DNA from: Mycolicibacterium septicum DSM 44393
GTDB lineage: Bacteria; Actinomycetota; Actinomycetes; Mycobacteriales; Mycobacteriaceae
NCBI RefSeq assembly: GCF_000455325.1
Contig: NZ_HG322951.1
Location: 979,005-1,043,004, forward strand
Direction: 5' to 3'
DNA: 64,000 nt
Below, in pieces: positions 33,455-42,356 of this stretch (its first letter is position 1; every line of letters begins with the position of its first letter). The notes under the pieces were generated by a model. It ran no database searches. It was not told the origin of the DNA and saw nothing but the letters and a program-made list of their open reading frames with translations. The position numbers and the translations under genes were made by a program.

Positions 33455-34126
33455 TTGTCGCCGAGCGTCGGCTGGACGGTCGATACACTGCGATGCATCG
33501 CTGAACGCAGGAAGTACAACGCACCCCAGCGTCGCCGCGAATTGGCCGACGCTGCCATTGAACTGCTCGGCGCGGACGGCGCGCGCGGCGTCAGTCACCC
33601 CAAGGTCGACAAGAAGGCCGGGGTGCCTGACGGCACCACGTCGTTCTACTTCCGGACCCGAGATGCTCTGATGCATGCGATCGCTGTGCGCCTCAACGAG
33701 CTCGACCTCGCCGATCTGTCCCGACTGACCGAGCTGACGGATGCTGATCGGACCGAGTTCGCCGGCACGATCGGATTCGCCACTCTTGTCATGTATTCGG
33801 CGACCGAGCCTTGGCTCACCCGGACCAAGGCCCGCTATGAACTGGCCCTGCACGCCGGCCGCGACGATGATCTTGCCGCGACGCTGAGCGAGTCCGTGGA
33901 GGGGTTCTACGGACTCGCGCGTGCCGTCGTCACCGAATGGCATGCCGCCGAAGAGAATCCGATGGCACCGGATGTCATCGACGACCAGGCCAAAGCCCTG
34001 TTCTCATTCGTGAACGGGGTGATGATGACGTTCGTCATAGGGCAACCCCTGGTGGACAACGCCGATCAGCTCGACCGGTTGATCCGGGGAGTTCTGGCGG
34101 GATGGCCGGCTGACGGAACTGCCTGA
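33455..34126 (+). CDS. TetR-family transcriptional regulator
   Basis: A 223-residue protein if started at TTG 33455; the true start may be a few codons later, as no clear RBS is visible. The helix-turn-helix region reads ELLGADGARGVSHPKVDKKA, then GVPDGTTSFYFRTRDALMHA. It begins eight bases after the lipase stop and so may be co-transcribed with it. Its 3' end overlaps the next TetR gene by 61 bases on the opposite strand. Confidence 0.82.
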   Translation: MSPSVGWTVDTLRCIAERRKYNAPQRRRELADAAIELLGADGARGVSHPKVDKKAGVPDGTTSFYFRTRDALMHAIAVRLNELDLADLSRLTELTDADRTEFAGTIGFATLVMYSATEPWLTRTKARYELALHAGRDDDLAATLSESVEGFYGLARAVVTEWHAAEENPMAPDVIDDQAKALFSFVNGVMMTFVIGQPLVDNADQLDRLIRGVLAGWPADGTA

Positions 34127-34728
34127 ACGGCGCCCCTCCCGCCGAACAACGGTGACGACAGCAGCATTGTCGTCACGTGGTCGACGAAGGCCTCTTGGTC
34201 CGAGCCGAGATTGCCCTCGGTCCATTCGATGAACAGCGAGATGATGGCGCCGAACACGGTGGCGTACTGCATCTTCGCCCGTGCCGCTGTACCGCCGGTC
34301 GGGGCGGTGAGACCACCCATCGTCATCGTGCCGATGGTGTCGCGGACGAACTGCCGCAATGTCAGGTCGGCGATGGGCTCCACCAACAGGATTCGGCAGA
34401 CGCGGGGATCATCCCTGACCAGTTGCGCTGCTGCGTACACCCCGGCACGAGTGCGTGAGGTCAGATCGGCCTCCGGGTCGCCCGCGGCGTTGACGACGCG
34501 GCGGGCCTGCTCGAAGGTGCTGCGGTAGACCTCCTGGAGCAGATCGTCTGTGCCGGTGAAGCTCTCGTAGAAGAACTTCTGGCTGAGCTCGGCTTCGCGG
34601 CACACGGCGCGCATCGTCATGGCGGCCACCCCTTGAGTGCCGACCAAATCGACGCCAGCCTGCAGCAGTCGGGCGCGGCGATCCGCCGACCGTGCATCGG
34701 CGGCCTGGCCGCGGTACGGCCTTGACAT
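34066..34728 (-). CDS. TetR-family transcriptional regulator
   Basis: From ATG 34728 the protein has 220 residues. The helix-turn-helix is MTMRAVCREAELSQKFFYES, followed by FTGTDDLLQEVY. The upstream frame through the operator is rejected. A 32-base operator lies between it and the divergent DUF1214-sulfotransferase operon, which it presumably represses. The final 60 bases overlap the preceding convergent TetR gene. Confidence 0.87.
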   Translation of the reverse strand: MSRPYRGQAADARSADRRARLLQAGVDLVGTQGVAAMTMRAVCREAELSQKFFYESFTGTDDLLQEVYRSTFEQARRVVNAAGDPEADLTSRTRAGVYAAAQLVRDDPRVCRILLVEPIADLTLRQFVRDTIGTMTMGGLTAPTGGTAARAKMQYATVFGAIISLFIEWTEGNLGSDQEAFVDHVTTMLLSSPLFGGRGAVQAVPSAGHPARTPRINRSS

Positions 34729-34751
34729 GCCGCGAGTGTAGCGGGCAACAT

Positions 34752-34783
34752 CCAATTCCGGAAGCGCATGCTTCCGGAATTGG
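34752..34783. promoter_or_regulatory. TetR operator (32-bp perfect palindrome)
   Basis: CCAATTCCGGAAGC and GCTTCCGGAATTGG enclose GCAT. It begins 24 bases before the TetR start and ends 15 bases before the GTG of the DUF1214 gene, so bound regulator would block both. Confidence 0.88.
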
Positions 34784-34798
34784 TGAGGGGGAGGAATC

Positions 34799-35908
34799 GT
34801 GACCGCGCCCAACGACAGCGCCGCAGAAGAACCTCGCGCCGAAGTGGCGGCCTGGAACGCATTCGTCGACGGATTACGAACGGCAGGTGAGCAACTCGCC
34901 GGCGATACCGCCGTCCTTCCGGAGACCGAGCGCGTTGATGGCTTCCGCGCTCTGCTTCGGGCACTGTCAAATCAACTGGGACGCTTCGAAGTCGATCGCG
35001 ACAAGCCCGATTTCATCGCGTTCAACGGCTGGCGTCAGAAGTTCCTGATGGACAATCCCGACTTCCAGTACTGGGTCGCCGACATCCGCCCCGATGGCCG
35101 ATACCGGATCCGCGGGAGTCGAGGAGACGCGGCGTACGTATCGATCACCGTGTACGGCACCGGCGGGAGTGAGGCCCAGGCAACCGCCCGTATCGACAGT
35201 GATGCAATCACTTTCGATGCTTATGGGGGATACGAGGTGGCGGTCGGCGGTGAACGACCGCAGACCGGTGACTGGCTGACCCTGCCCGAGCGTGCCAGCG
35301 TGATCTGGGTGCGGCACTTCCACGACGACGTGCAGACCGAGCGTTCCGGCGGGTGCGACATCGAACCGGTCGAGGAGCCCCCGCTGCCGGCACCGATCGA
35401 TCCCGCGCGGTTCGGCAAGCAGCTGGCCAAGGCTTCGGCCGCGGTGACCCACCTGCCCCGCATCTGGAACGCGGCCGCAGCTGCGGACAGCGAGACACCG
35501 AACCAGCTGCGGCACTGGACCGAGATGACCGGTGGCGCGGTGTTCACCGAACCAGCCATCCACTACCTGCGCGGCGGCTGGCAGCTGAACCCTGATGAAG
35601 CACTGCTCATCGAGGGCGAGCTGGTGCCATGCCGGTACTGGAACATCCTGGCGTACAGTCGATTTCTCAACTCACTGGACTACCGCCATCGGCGGGTGTC
35701 CTACACCGGAGCCACCGCGAACCTCGACGGCGGTCGCTACCGATTCGTGGTCTCGGCCACCGATCCCGGCCCGGCGGCCGGTGACTGGATCGACAGTGAG
35801 GGCCGCGCCTTCGGAATCGTCGTCATGCGGTTCCTGCAACCCCATCAGCAGCCGGTCGTGCCCTCGACGCGCGTCGTCCGTCTGGCTGACCTGGTGGAGC
35901 GCTCATGA
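34799..35908 (+). CDS. DUF1214-domain protein
   Basis: A 369-residue protein from GTG 34799. The central region (FQYWVADIRPDGRYRIRGSR, then GDAAYVSITVYG) and the C-terminal part (LIEGELVPCRYWNILAYSRF) match the DUF1214 family often found in mycobacteria. No signal peptide or membrane segment is present. The biochemical role is not known. It is coupled by an ATGA overlap to a sulfotransferase gene and controlled by the divergent TetR. Confidence 0.82.
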   Translation: MTAPNDSAAEEPRAEVAAWNAFVDGLRTAGEQLAGDTAVLPETERVDGFRALLRALSNQLGRFEVDRDKPDFIAFNGWRQKFLMDNPDFQYWVADIRPDGRYRIRGSRGDAAYVSITVYGTGGSEAQATARIDSDAITFDAYGGYEVAVGGERPQTGDWLTLPERASVIWVRHFHDDVQTERSGGCDIEPVEEPPLPAPIDPARFGKQLAKASAAVTHLPRIWNAAAAADSETPNQLRHWTEMTGGAVFTEPAIHYLRGGWQLNPDEALLIEGELVPCRYWNILAYSRFLNSLDYRHRRVSYTGATANLDGGRYRFVVSATDPGPAAGDWIDSEGRAFGIVVMRFLQPHQQPVVPSTRVVRLADLVERS

Positions 35909-37167
35909 CCGGATGGACCGCACCCACCCGCACACCCGAGGCACGTCAGGCATATGCGGCAGCCGAAGCGGACCGGGCTGTCCGTCCTGACCGGTACCGG
36001 CTCGGCACCGACGCTGTCGACATCGTCATCGACCGCGGCACCCGCGGTGCGGGCGCCGGCGTGCTCGGTGCCCCCGGCCAGTGGCGTCCGGGACTGGAGC
36101 AGTACCTCGCATCGGCGGAGGACGACGGACGGCTCAACGCGCTCGGAGCGCTGACCGCGCAGAGAACGGCGGCCGGCCGGCTGGCCGCCCGGATCGCGAT
36201 CGACCGGTATCTGCAGGAGCACCCCGCGACCGAGGAGCGGCCGCTGCTGCCGCCGATCATCATCACCGGGGGCTGGCGCACGGGCACGACCTTCCTGTTC
36301 CGGTTGCTCGACCGTGATCCCAGCCTGCGGGCACCGTTGCCCGCCGAGTTGGGCGCGCCGTGGCGCTTACCCGGGGACCTCGACCCCGACGAGCGCCTCC
36401 GGCGCCTCGAGGCTGCCGCTGCCGGCCAGTACATGCTGCACGTCCTCAATCCGATGATGGCGGTGGTGCACGACTCGGGGCCGCACCTGCCTGAGGAGTG
36501 TGTGCTCGGCATGGGCACCACCCTGCGCAACTGGGGGTTCACCGCCACGACCCGCCTGGACAGCTACGCGACCTGGCTGGCCGGGCAGGATTTCGCACCC
36601 GAATACGGGCAGCACCGCCGGATGCTGCAGATCCTCGACGCCGGCGACGGGCGCCGCTGGGTCCTCAAGGCACCGGCACACACCGCAGAGCTCAGCCATG
36701 TGGTCGCGACGTATCCGGGCGCCTGCATCGTGCAGTTGCACCGCGACATCGTGGAGACCGTCGCCTCCGGCGCGAGCCTGTTCGCGACGTACCGATCCAC
36801 CTACAGCGATCACGTCGACGGGGCAGACGTGGGGCGATTTCAAACCGAGCAGACCGAACTGTGGCTGCGGCGCGCCGTCGCCACCCGCGCCGAGGCGCCC
36901 ACCGCGAACTGGCTGGACATCCAGTATTCCGACCTGGTCGCCGACCCGAAGGCAACGGTGCGTCGGATCTACGCCGCAGCACAGATCGAGCCGCCGGACA
37001 TCGCCGGAATGCTCACCGAACACCACCGCGCCCAACCGCGCGACGGCAAGGGCAGACACCGCTATCAGCCCGAGGATTTCGGCATCAACCCCGACCAGTT
37101 GCGCGAGCGTATGCGCTTCTACACGCAGGCGCTCGACACGTCCGGGGCCGGCCGCGCCCCGTCCTGA
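35905..37167 (+). CDS. Sulfotransferase-family protein (PAPS-dependent type)
   Basis: A 420-residue protein with the phosphosulfate-binding loop GGWRTGTTFLFRLLDRDPSL at about residues 115-134. The later 3'-phosphate-binding region reads VLKAPAHTAEL and IVQLHRDIVETVASGASL. The family transfers sulfate from PAPS to hydroxyl groups, including sterols and lipids, but many mycobacterial relatives have no known substrate. Its ATG overlaps the DUF1214 stop, so the two probably act together. Confidence 0.85.
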   Translation: MTGWTAPTRTPEARQAYAAAEADRAVRPDRYRLGTDAVDIVIDRGTRGAGAGVLGAPGQWRPGLEQYLASAEDDGRLNALGALTAQRTAAGRLAARIAIDRYLQEHPATEERPLLPPIIITGGWRTGTTFLFRLLDRDPSLRAPLPAELGAPWRLPGDLDPDERLRRLEAAAAGQYMLHVLNPMMAVVHDSGPHLPEECVLGMGTTLRNWGFTATTRLDSYATWLAGQDFAPEYGQHRRMLQILDAGDGRRWVLKAPAHTAELSHVVATYPGACIVQLHRDIVETVASGASLFATYRSTYSDHVDGADVGRFQTEQTELWLRRAVATRAEAPTANWLDIQYSDLVADPKATVRRIYAAAQIEPPDIAGMLTEHHRAQPRDGKGRHRYQPEDFGINPDQLRERMRFYTQALDTSGAGRAPS

Positions 37168-37227
37168 CGCGCCGTCGCGGCGGGCAGCGACTGGCGCTTA
37201 TCGCGTCGCGCCATTACTTTCCCTGAG

Positions 37228-38208
37228 GTGATGTCCTCAGCTGCTGGCGCAGTCGCACGGTTGATCGTCCCTTTTCTCACAGTTGCCTCCGTGGTCGGCG
37301 CGGGTCTAGCCGCCGAGCCGGGGCCGACGGTGCGCCTGGCGAGTGACGGCAACCCGCTGGAGGGGCACTCGTTCTACGTCAACCCCTCGTCGAAGGCCGC
37401 GCGCGCCGCTCAGGGCGACCCGAGCCCCGAGCTGCAGGCGATCGCCAACACGCCCACGGCGTACTGGATGGACAACGTCTCCAGCCCCGCAGTGGACGCG
37501 AAGTACATCGCCGCGGCGCAGGCTGCAGGCACCATGCCGATCCTGGCGCTGTACGGCATCCCGCATCGCGACTGCGGGAGCTACGCGGCAGGTGGCTTCG
37601 GGTCGGCCGCCGCCTACAAGGGCTGGATCGACGGCGTCGCCGCCGCCATCGGCGGCGGACCGGCCGCGGTCATCCTCGAACCCGATGCCCTCGCGATGGC
37701 CGACTGCCTGTCGGGCGATCAGCGCGAGGAGCGCTACAACCTGATGAGCTACGCCGTCGACACCCTGACCCGCAATCCGGGCACCGCGCTGTACGTCGAC
37801 GCGGGCCACTCGCGGTGGACGGCCGCCGGCGAAATGGCGAACCGGCTCAACCGGGTCGGCGTGGCCAAGGCGCGCGGCTTCAGCCTCAACACCGCCAACT
37901 TCTTCACCACCGAGGAGGAAATCGGCTACGGCGATGCCATCTCGGGTGGGACGGGTGGCAAGCCCTACGTCATCGACACGTCGCGCAATGGTGCCGGGCC
38001 TGCCGAGGGCGAGATGTACTGGTGCAACCCCAGCGGCCGGGCCCTCGGCGCGGCGCCCACCACGGCGACCGGGAACGGAAACGTCGACGCGTTCCTCTGG
38101 GTCAAGCGTCCCGGCGAGTCCGACGGCGCGTGCGGTACGGGCGAGGCGTCCGCGGGCACCTTCGTCAACCAGTACGCCATCGATCTGGTGCGCAAGGCGC
38201 ACGGCTAG
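37228..38208 (+). CDS. Secreted glycoside hydrolase family 6 (cellulase-like)
   Basis: A 326-residue protein with an N-terminal signal segment (LIVPFLTVASVVGAGLAA). The GH6 fold shows PILALYGIPHRDCGSYAAGG with the catalytic Asp, AVILEPDALA, and YVIDTSRNG with the second carboxylate. There is no carbohydrate-binding module. Members cleave beta-1,4-glucan; M. tuberculosis has a related CelA1. ATG 37231 is an alternative start one codon later. It is transcribed alone and ends ten bases from a convergent gene. Confidence 0.9.
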   Translation: MMSSAAGAVARLIVPFLTVASVVGAGLAAEPGPTVRLASDGNPLEGHSFYVNPSSKAARAAQGDPSPELQAIANTPTAYWMDNVSSPAVDAKYIAAAQAAGTMPILALYGIPHRDCGSYAAGGFGSAAAYKGWIDGVAAAIGGGPAAVILEPDALAMADCLSGDQREERYNLMSYAVDTLTRNPGTALYVDAGHSRWTAAGEMANRLNRVGVAKARGFSLNTANFFTTEEEIGYGDAISGGTGGKPYVIDTSRNGAGPAEGEMYWCNPSGRALGAAPTTATGNGNVDAFLWVKRPGESDGACGTGEASAGTFVNQYAIDLVRKAHG

Positions 38209-38217
38209 CCGAAAGAG

Positions 38218-38844
38218 CTACTGGGGCGGCGGGGCTGTCTCGCACTCGGCGAGCATCGGCGTGGAGAAGTTGACCGATCCGACGCCGCCGAGCGTCATCC
38301 CGTTGTCGGCGAGAGTCATCGTCGTCGTGTAGCGGCAGGTCTGATTGACCGTCAGGCCGGTGAGGAACTCGACGTCATAGGTGTAGAGGAACGAACGCAC
38401 GAGTTGGTTGGCGTCCCACGGCACATCCACGGCGAAACCCAACGACGACGCGGACAGGGCATTGAGGAGCCGCGGGCCGACCTCACCGATCCCCGGCGTG
38501 AGATAGAACGGGGCGCCGTCGAGCTTCGTGCCGGACACGCTGACGCTTCTGATGCGATAACCCGTGGTGCCCGACGGGATGAGCGGGCCCCGTCGGATGT
38601 TCGTGCTGAACAGGATTGAGTAGTTCGTGCCGCCGGCAATTGCTGTCGTGCTGAAACTTGTCGAAGTGAACTGCTGCGGCAGTTGAGCCGCGCAGTTGCC
38701 GACTTTGCCGGATGGGTCACCGCATTCCTGTGGTGCTGCCAAGGCAACTGGTGCGACTACGGCAGCGCCGACGACGGGCACCGTCAAGGCGGCACCGCGG
38801 ATGAACGTGCGGCGGGAGAACGAGCTCCCGAAATGTTTCGTCAT
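38218..38844 (-). CDS. Tat-exported secreted protein of unknown function
   Basis: A 208-residue protein. The N-terminus SRRTFIRGAALTVPVVGAAV is a twin-arginine signal, with cleavage near ALAAP. The mature part is rich in Ser, Thr and Gly with four cysteines, two of them early (QECGDPSGKVGNCAAQ), and looks like a beta-rich domain. I do not recognise the family. A clear AAGGAGGA lies before ATG 38844. Confidence 0.78.
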   Translation of the reverse strand: MTKHFGSSFSRRTFIRGAALTVPVVGAAVVAPVALAAPQECGDPSGKVGNCAAQLPQQFTSTSFSTTAIAGGTNYSILFSTNIRRGPLIPSGTTGYRIRSVSVSGTKLDGAPFYLTPGIGEVGPRLLNALSASSLGFAVDVPWDANQLVRSFLYTYDVEFLTGLTVNQTCRYTTTMTLADNGMTLGGVGSVNFSTPMLAECETAPPPQ

Positions 38845-38926
38845 TGGTCTTCCTCCTTATTGGCTCGTGCTTTCCTCGGCAAATTCGAACCTACAAGGGT
38901 GACCAGCGGTTTGGCGGCGATTGCGG

Positions 38927-39706
38927 CTAGCGGAACGAACCGGCCCCGCCGTCGACGAGAAGTGTCTGCCCGGTGAGATAGGCGGAGTCGTCGCCGATCA
39001 GGAAGGCGACAACGGCACCGATGTCGGTGGTGGGATCGCCGATCCGTTTGAGTGAGGTGCTTCTGACGACTGCCTCGTACTGCTTGGGCGCCATGTCGCG
39101 CAACACCTTCAGGCCGTCGGTTTCGGCGAGCGGGCAAACCACGTTGACCCGGATCCGGTCGACGCCCCATTCCAGTGCCGCCACCTTGGACATGCCGCGA
39201 ATGGCTTCCTTGGCACCGGCATACGCGCCGAATGAATGCGTGCCCACCGTGCCCGCGGCCGAACCCAGGTTGACGATGGATCCGCCGCCGCCTTTGACCA
39301 TGACGGGGTGAATCGCCTGCATCAGCCGGAACGTTGCCCGTGGCCCGGTGTCGTGGACTCGCTCGTATTCCTCGGCGGGAATGTCGACGAACGGGATCGG
39401 TCCGGCGCTGGCCACCGCGTTGTTGACCAATCCGTTCACCGTTCCGAAGGCGTCGAGTGCCGCGTCGACGATGCGCTGGGCGCTGTCGGCGTCACGCAGG
39501 TCGGCCACCACGGATGCGACGTCGAACCCCGCCTCGGCGAATTCTGCTGTGGTGTTTGCCAGTACGTCATCGAGGATGTCGGTCACCAGTACGCGGGCCC
39601 CGCGGGAGAGCAGGGCGGTGGCGATGCCTTTGCCGACGCCACGGGCGGCCCCGGTGACGATCGTGACGTGGCCGTCCAGCGAGTGCGGATGGCTGTAGGT
39701 GGACAT
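38927..39706 (-). CDS. Short-chain dehydrogenase/reductase
   Basis: A 259-residue SDR with the cofactor motif TGAARGVGKG at residues 18-27, LVNNAVA, the catalytic Ser in NLGSAAG, and YAGAK as the YxxxK pair. The C-terminal YLTGQTLLVDGGAGSF is typical of classical SDRs. It reduces or oxidises an alcohol/ketone with NAD(P); the substrate is unknown. It is divergent from a VOC-family gene. Confidence 0.92.
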   Translation of the reverse strand: MSTYSHPHSLDGHVTIVTGAARGVGKGIATALLSRGARVLVTDILDDVLANTTAEFAEAGFDVASVVADLRDADSAQRIVDAALDAFGTVNGLVNNAVASAGPIPFVDIPAEEYERVHDTGPRATFRLMQAIHPVMVKGGGGSIVNLGSAAGTVGTHSFGAYAGAKEAIRGMSKVAALEWGVDRIRVNVVCPLAETDGLKVLRDMAPKQYEAVVRSTSLKRIGDPTTDIGAVVAFLIGDDSAYLTGQTLLVDGGAGSFR

Positions 39707-39785
39707 GAAGTTGCCTTTCGGAGTCGGCCAGATTTGGCACGCTAGCTCATATGATCAAGCGCTGACGAGGAAGTCGAGGAACCCC

Positions 39786-40268
39786 ATGCTGAGTGATCTA
39801 CGTTTGTGCCATCTGGTTGTCGGCGTGACCGACGTGGACCGGTCCCTGGACTTCTACCGTGGCCTGTTGGGCATGGAAGTGGTGTTCGACCAGTTGATTT
39901 CCGGTGAGCCGTTCGATGCGATCCTGCACGCGTCCCGCCAGGCGGAGGGTCGTGTCGTCGGGGGAGTGGTGGGCGGAGTCATGCTCGAACTGGTCAGCCT
40001 CGGTACGTCGACGCCATCTGGATCGGGGAAACGGGGTTTTCTGGGCAACCAGAACATCGCGTTGTCGGTCACCGATCTCGACGCGACGTATCGCGCTGTG
40101 GTCGATGCGGGCTTCCAGCCCGCCCAGGAGCCGTTCCCCATCGACCGGGTCCGGATGTTCTTCGTCAACGATCCCGACGGCACCGCGGTGGAATTCGTCG
40201 AATTTCCCGGTGGCGCCCGCAGCAGCTATGAGATGCACCGTGGCACGGAACTCACCGCAGAAAGGTAA
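39786..40268 (+). CDS. VOC-family (glyoxalase/dioxygenase fold) protein
   Basis: From ATG 39786 the protein has 160 residues, with LCHLVVGVTDVDRSLDFYRG, then LLGMEVV and a second repeat NIALSVTDLDATYRAVVDAG. DPDGTAVEFVEFPGG contains the conserved metal-ligand Glu. These are the paired VOC modules of glyoxalase I and extradiol dioxygenases. The substrate is unknown. It ends in a 17-base convergent overlap with the nitroreductase gene. Confidence 0.87.
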   Translation: MLSDLRLCHLVVGVTDVDRSLDFYRGLLGMEVVFDQLISGEPFDAILHASRQAEGRVVGGVVGGVMLELVSLGTSTPSGSGKRGFLGNQNIALSVTDLDATYRAVVDAGFQPAQEPFPIDRVRMFFVNDPDGTAVEFVEFPGGARSSYEMHRGTELTAER

Positions 40269-40914
40269 CCGTCTCTGACAGCGGCGCGCGCGGTATGGGC
40301 GGCTGCGGCAGTGTCGAGTCGAGATGGCCAATTGACATACCGCAGTACAAGATTCGTTGTGGCGGAGGTGCGATGGTCTCGGAAACGGTGCGATGGTATT
40401 CCGCCCACGCGATTTGTGGGCAGCTGTGCAGCCCTTCCGCTCGTAGCAGGAGCATCACCGTCTGCAGGTACATGCCGGCATCTCCCCATTGCGGTGGCGG
40501 CATGTCGCGGTCCAGGTAGCAGAACAGGGCAGTGGAGGCGCCGAAGCAGTCCCAGTTGCCGGCGCGGACTCGGGCTCGCGCCGCGTGGTCGTCGTGGCTG
40601 ATACCCAGGGCGCCGTAACGTGTTTGCCCGAATTCCTCGAGGCGCTCCCGGTAGGGATTGCTCAGCGGTGTCGGATAGGTTGCGACCTCCAAGGGATCTC
40701 CGCGGTCGCCTGCCGCTACCCGAAGGCCGATTCGTTCCTTGAGATGCGCCAGGCGCTCACCGCCGAGCACGTAGATGTGCCAAGGCTGAAGATTGCCTCC
40801 TGACGGAGCCCGCGAGGCTGCCGTGAGCACCCGTGACAAGACATCCCAATCCACCGGCTGATCCGCAAACGCCCGCACCGAGCGCCGTGACGCCACCGCT
40901 TCGTACACGTCCAC
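40252..40914 (-). CDS. Nitroreductase-family FMN oxidoreductase
   Basis: A 220-residue protein with the family's N-terminal ASRRSVRAFADQPVDWDVL, followed by AASRAPSGGNLQPWHIYVL. The C-terminal part has YLQTVMLLLRAEGLHSCPQI and YCGMSIGHLD. FMN-dependent members reduce nitro groups, enones or quinones. No flavin partner is needed. It is convergent with the VOC gene and divergent from RidA. Confidence 0.92.
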   Translation of the reverse strand: MDVYEAVASRRSVRAFADQPVDWDVLSRVLTAASRAPSGGNLQPWHIYVLGGERLAHLKERIGLRVAAGDRGDPLEVATYPTPLSNPYRERLEEFGQTRYGALGISHDDHAARARVRAGNWDCFGASTALFCYLDRDMPPPQWGDAGMYLQTVMLLLRAEGLHSCPQIAWAEYHRTVSETIAPPPQRILYCGMSIGHLDSTLPQPPIPRAPLSETVTFLR

Positions 40915-40949
40915 CCCACCGAGGGTAGGTCGGCCTGCGACACTTGGTC

Positions 40950-41360
40950 ATGGCCATAGAGCTTGTGCGTGGTGCGCGGCTATTTGATGGTGTGCCCTAT
41001 GCCTACGCCGCGATAGCACGGGGATCGGACCTGATCTTCACCGCGGGCGCGTGTCCGCTCGACGATCAGGGTCGGGTTGTCGCTCCCGGCGATGTTTCGG
41101 CCCAAGCCCGTCAGGCGGTGGGCAATCTCCGGATTACGTTGCAGGAGTGCGGAGCCGAGCTGCGTGACGTGGTGAAGACGACGATCTATGTCGCGAGCAG
41201 CCGGCGCGACGATCTCGCTCTGACGTGGAATGAAGTGGTGTCTGCCTTCGAGGACCACCGACCACCGAGCACGTTGCTGGGCGTCACAGTCCTCGGATAT
41301 CCCGATCAGCTCGTCGAGATCGAGGCCCTCGCTGTGGTTCCGATCAGACAACCGGCGTGA
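40950..41360 (+). CDS. RidA/YjgF-family protein
   Basis: About 136 residues from ATG 40950 (TTG 40944 is two codons earlier). AARGSDLIFTAGACPLDDQG-like sequence (IARGSDLIFTAGACPLDDQG), then AVGNLRITLQECGAELRDVV and VEIEALAVVP match RidA proteins. The conserved Arg that contacts keto acids in true RidA enamine deaminases is not obvious, as the usual R-x-x-V segment reads SRRDDLALTW. The function may be enamine/imine hydrolysis, or undefined. The end overlaps the SMP-30-like gene by 17 bases. Confidence 0.88.
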   Translation: MAIELVRGARLFDGVPYAYAAIARGSDLIFTAGACPLDDQGRVVAPGDVSAQARQAVGNLRITLQECGAELRDVVKTTIYVASSRRDDLALTWNEVVSAFEDHRPPSTLLGVTVLGYPDQLVEIEALAVVPIRQPA

Positions 41361-42282
41361 GGTCGATCCCGGCCGGGGGTTGGAGGCGCCGCAGTTTGCC
41401 ATCGATGGCCGTGACGTACAGGGCATTGCCCTCGGGTCCGGGCGCCACCCGCACCGAGGTCGGTCCGTTCGGCGGCAGGGCGAGTTGGCTGAGTCCTCTG
41501 GCTATCGTGCACACCCGACCGGTGTCGGTGTTCACGGCGTAGACCTCACCCGAGGTGTCGCCGGCGACGTAGAGCGTCCCGTCGCGGGTGGCTTGCATGT
41601 CGTCGGAGCCGGCGATCAGTCCGGGCAATCGTGCGATGGTCGAGGTAGCGTTCGGCTTGTCGAGTGGGAGCCGCAAAACCGTTGACAGAGCCGAATTCTC
41701 GGTATAGAGCGCGGTGCGATCGGGCGTCAGTGCGAGACCGTTGGGGAGCGGTGTGTCCGACCAGGATCTGGTGTGGCGTCCGGTGGCCGGGCTGTAGCGG
41801 TCGATGCCCCGAGTCGGGACGGTCAGCTGCGAGAAGATCAGATCGCCGCCCGGTAGGAACAGCAGTCCATTCGGTGCGGGCAATCCGGTGAGCAAGGTCG
41901 TGGCCTGACCGGTGTCCAGATCCAGGCGTTGCAGCGTGCCGCGCGAGGTGCCGGGGTTGTTTCCGGTCAGGAAGTACAGGCTGCTTCCCGAAAGTCGAAG
42001 GCCCGCAGGATGGTCGAGACCTGACAGCACTGTGGTTCCGGTCCCGCGGTCGTCGACATGGAGCAGTCGACCGTCGTTGATCGCACTGAGGTAGAAACCG
42101 CCGCGGCCGTCGGGCTCGAGATTCTCGAGGGCGCCGAGTCCGCTGGCCACCGTGGTCGACTGCCAGGCCTGACAGGCGCCCGTCCGGTTTCCGGTGTCGG
42201 GATGTGCACGCGCGGTCGGCGTCGCCGCCATGAACAGGGTCGCGATGGCGCATGCCGCGACACCAATTCTTTTCTGCAGCAT
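41344..42282 (-). CDS. Secreted SMP-30/gluconolactonase-like beta-propeller protein
   Basis: A 312-residue protein with a signal peptide (RIGVAACAIATLFMAATPTA, cleavage near ARA). The mature part is a six-bladed propeller of the SMP-30/LRE type with repeats such as ENLEPDGRGGFYLSAINDGR, GLPAPNGLLFLPGGDLIFS and LPNGLALTPDRTALYTE. Some members hydrolyse lactones with a divalent metal. It diverges from a TetR gene with an inverted repeat between, so it is the probable target. Confidence 0.85.
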   Translation of the reverse strand: MLQKRIGVAACAIATLFMAATPTARAHPDTGNRTGACQAWQSTTVASGLGALENLEPDGRGGFYLSAINDGRLLHVDDRGTGTTVLSGLDHPAGLRLSGSSLYFLTGNNPGTSRGTLQRLDLDTGQATTLLTGLPAPNGLLFLPGGDLIFSQLTVPTRGIDRYSPATGRHTRSWSDTPLPNGLALTPDRTALYTENSALSTVLRLPLDKPNATSTIARLPGLIAGSDDMQATRDGTLYVAGDTSGEVYAVNTDTGRVCTIARGLSQLALPPNGPTSVRVAPGPEGNALYVTAIDGKLRRLQPPAGIDLTPVV

Positions 42283-42314
42283 CGAATCACCCCTCAGTCA
42301 TCCCCACCCGAGTT

Positions 42315-42349
42315 TGATACCTTTTAGTATCGGATGCCAAAAGGTATCA
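42315..42349. promoter_or_regulatory. TetR operator
   Basis: TGATACCTTTT and AAAAGGTATCA are perfect 11-base complements separated by 13 bases, and GATAC/GTATC nest inside the left part. It lies between the divergent SMP-30-like and TetR genes and ends seven bases before the TetR GTG. Confidence 0.8.
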
Positions 42350-42356
42350 TGAATCC

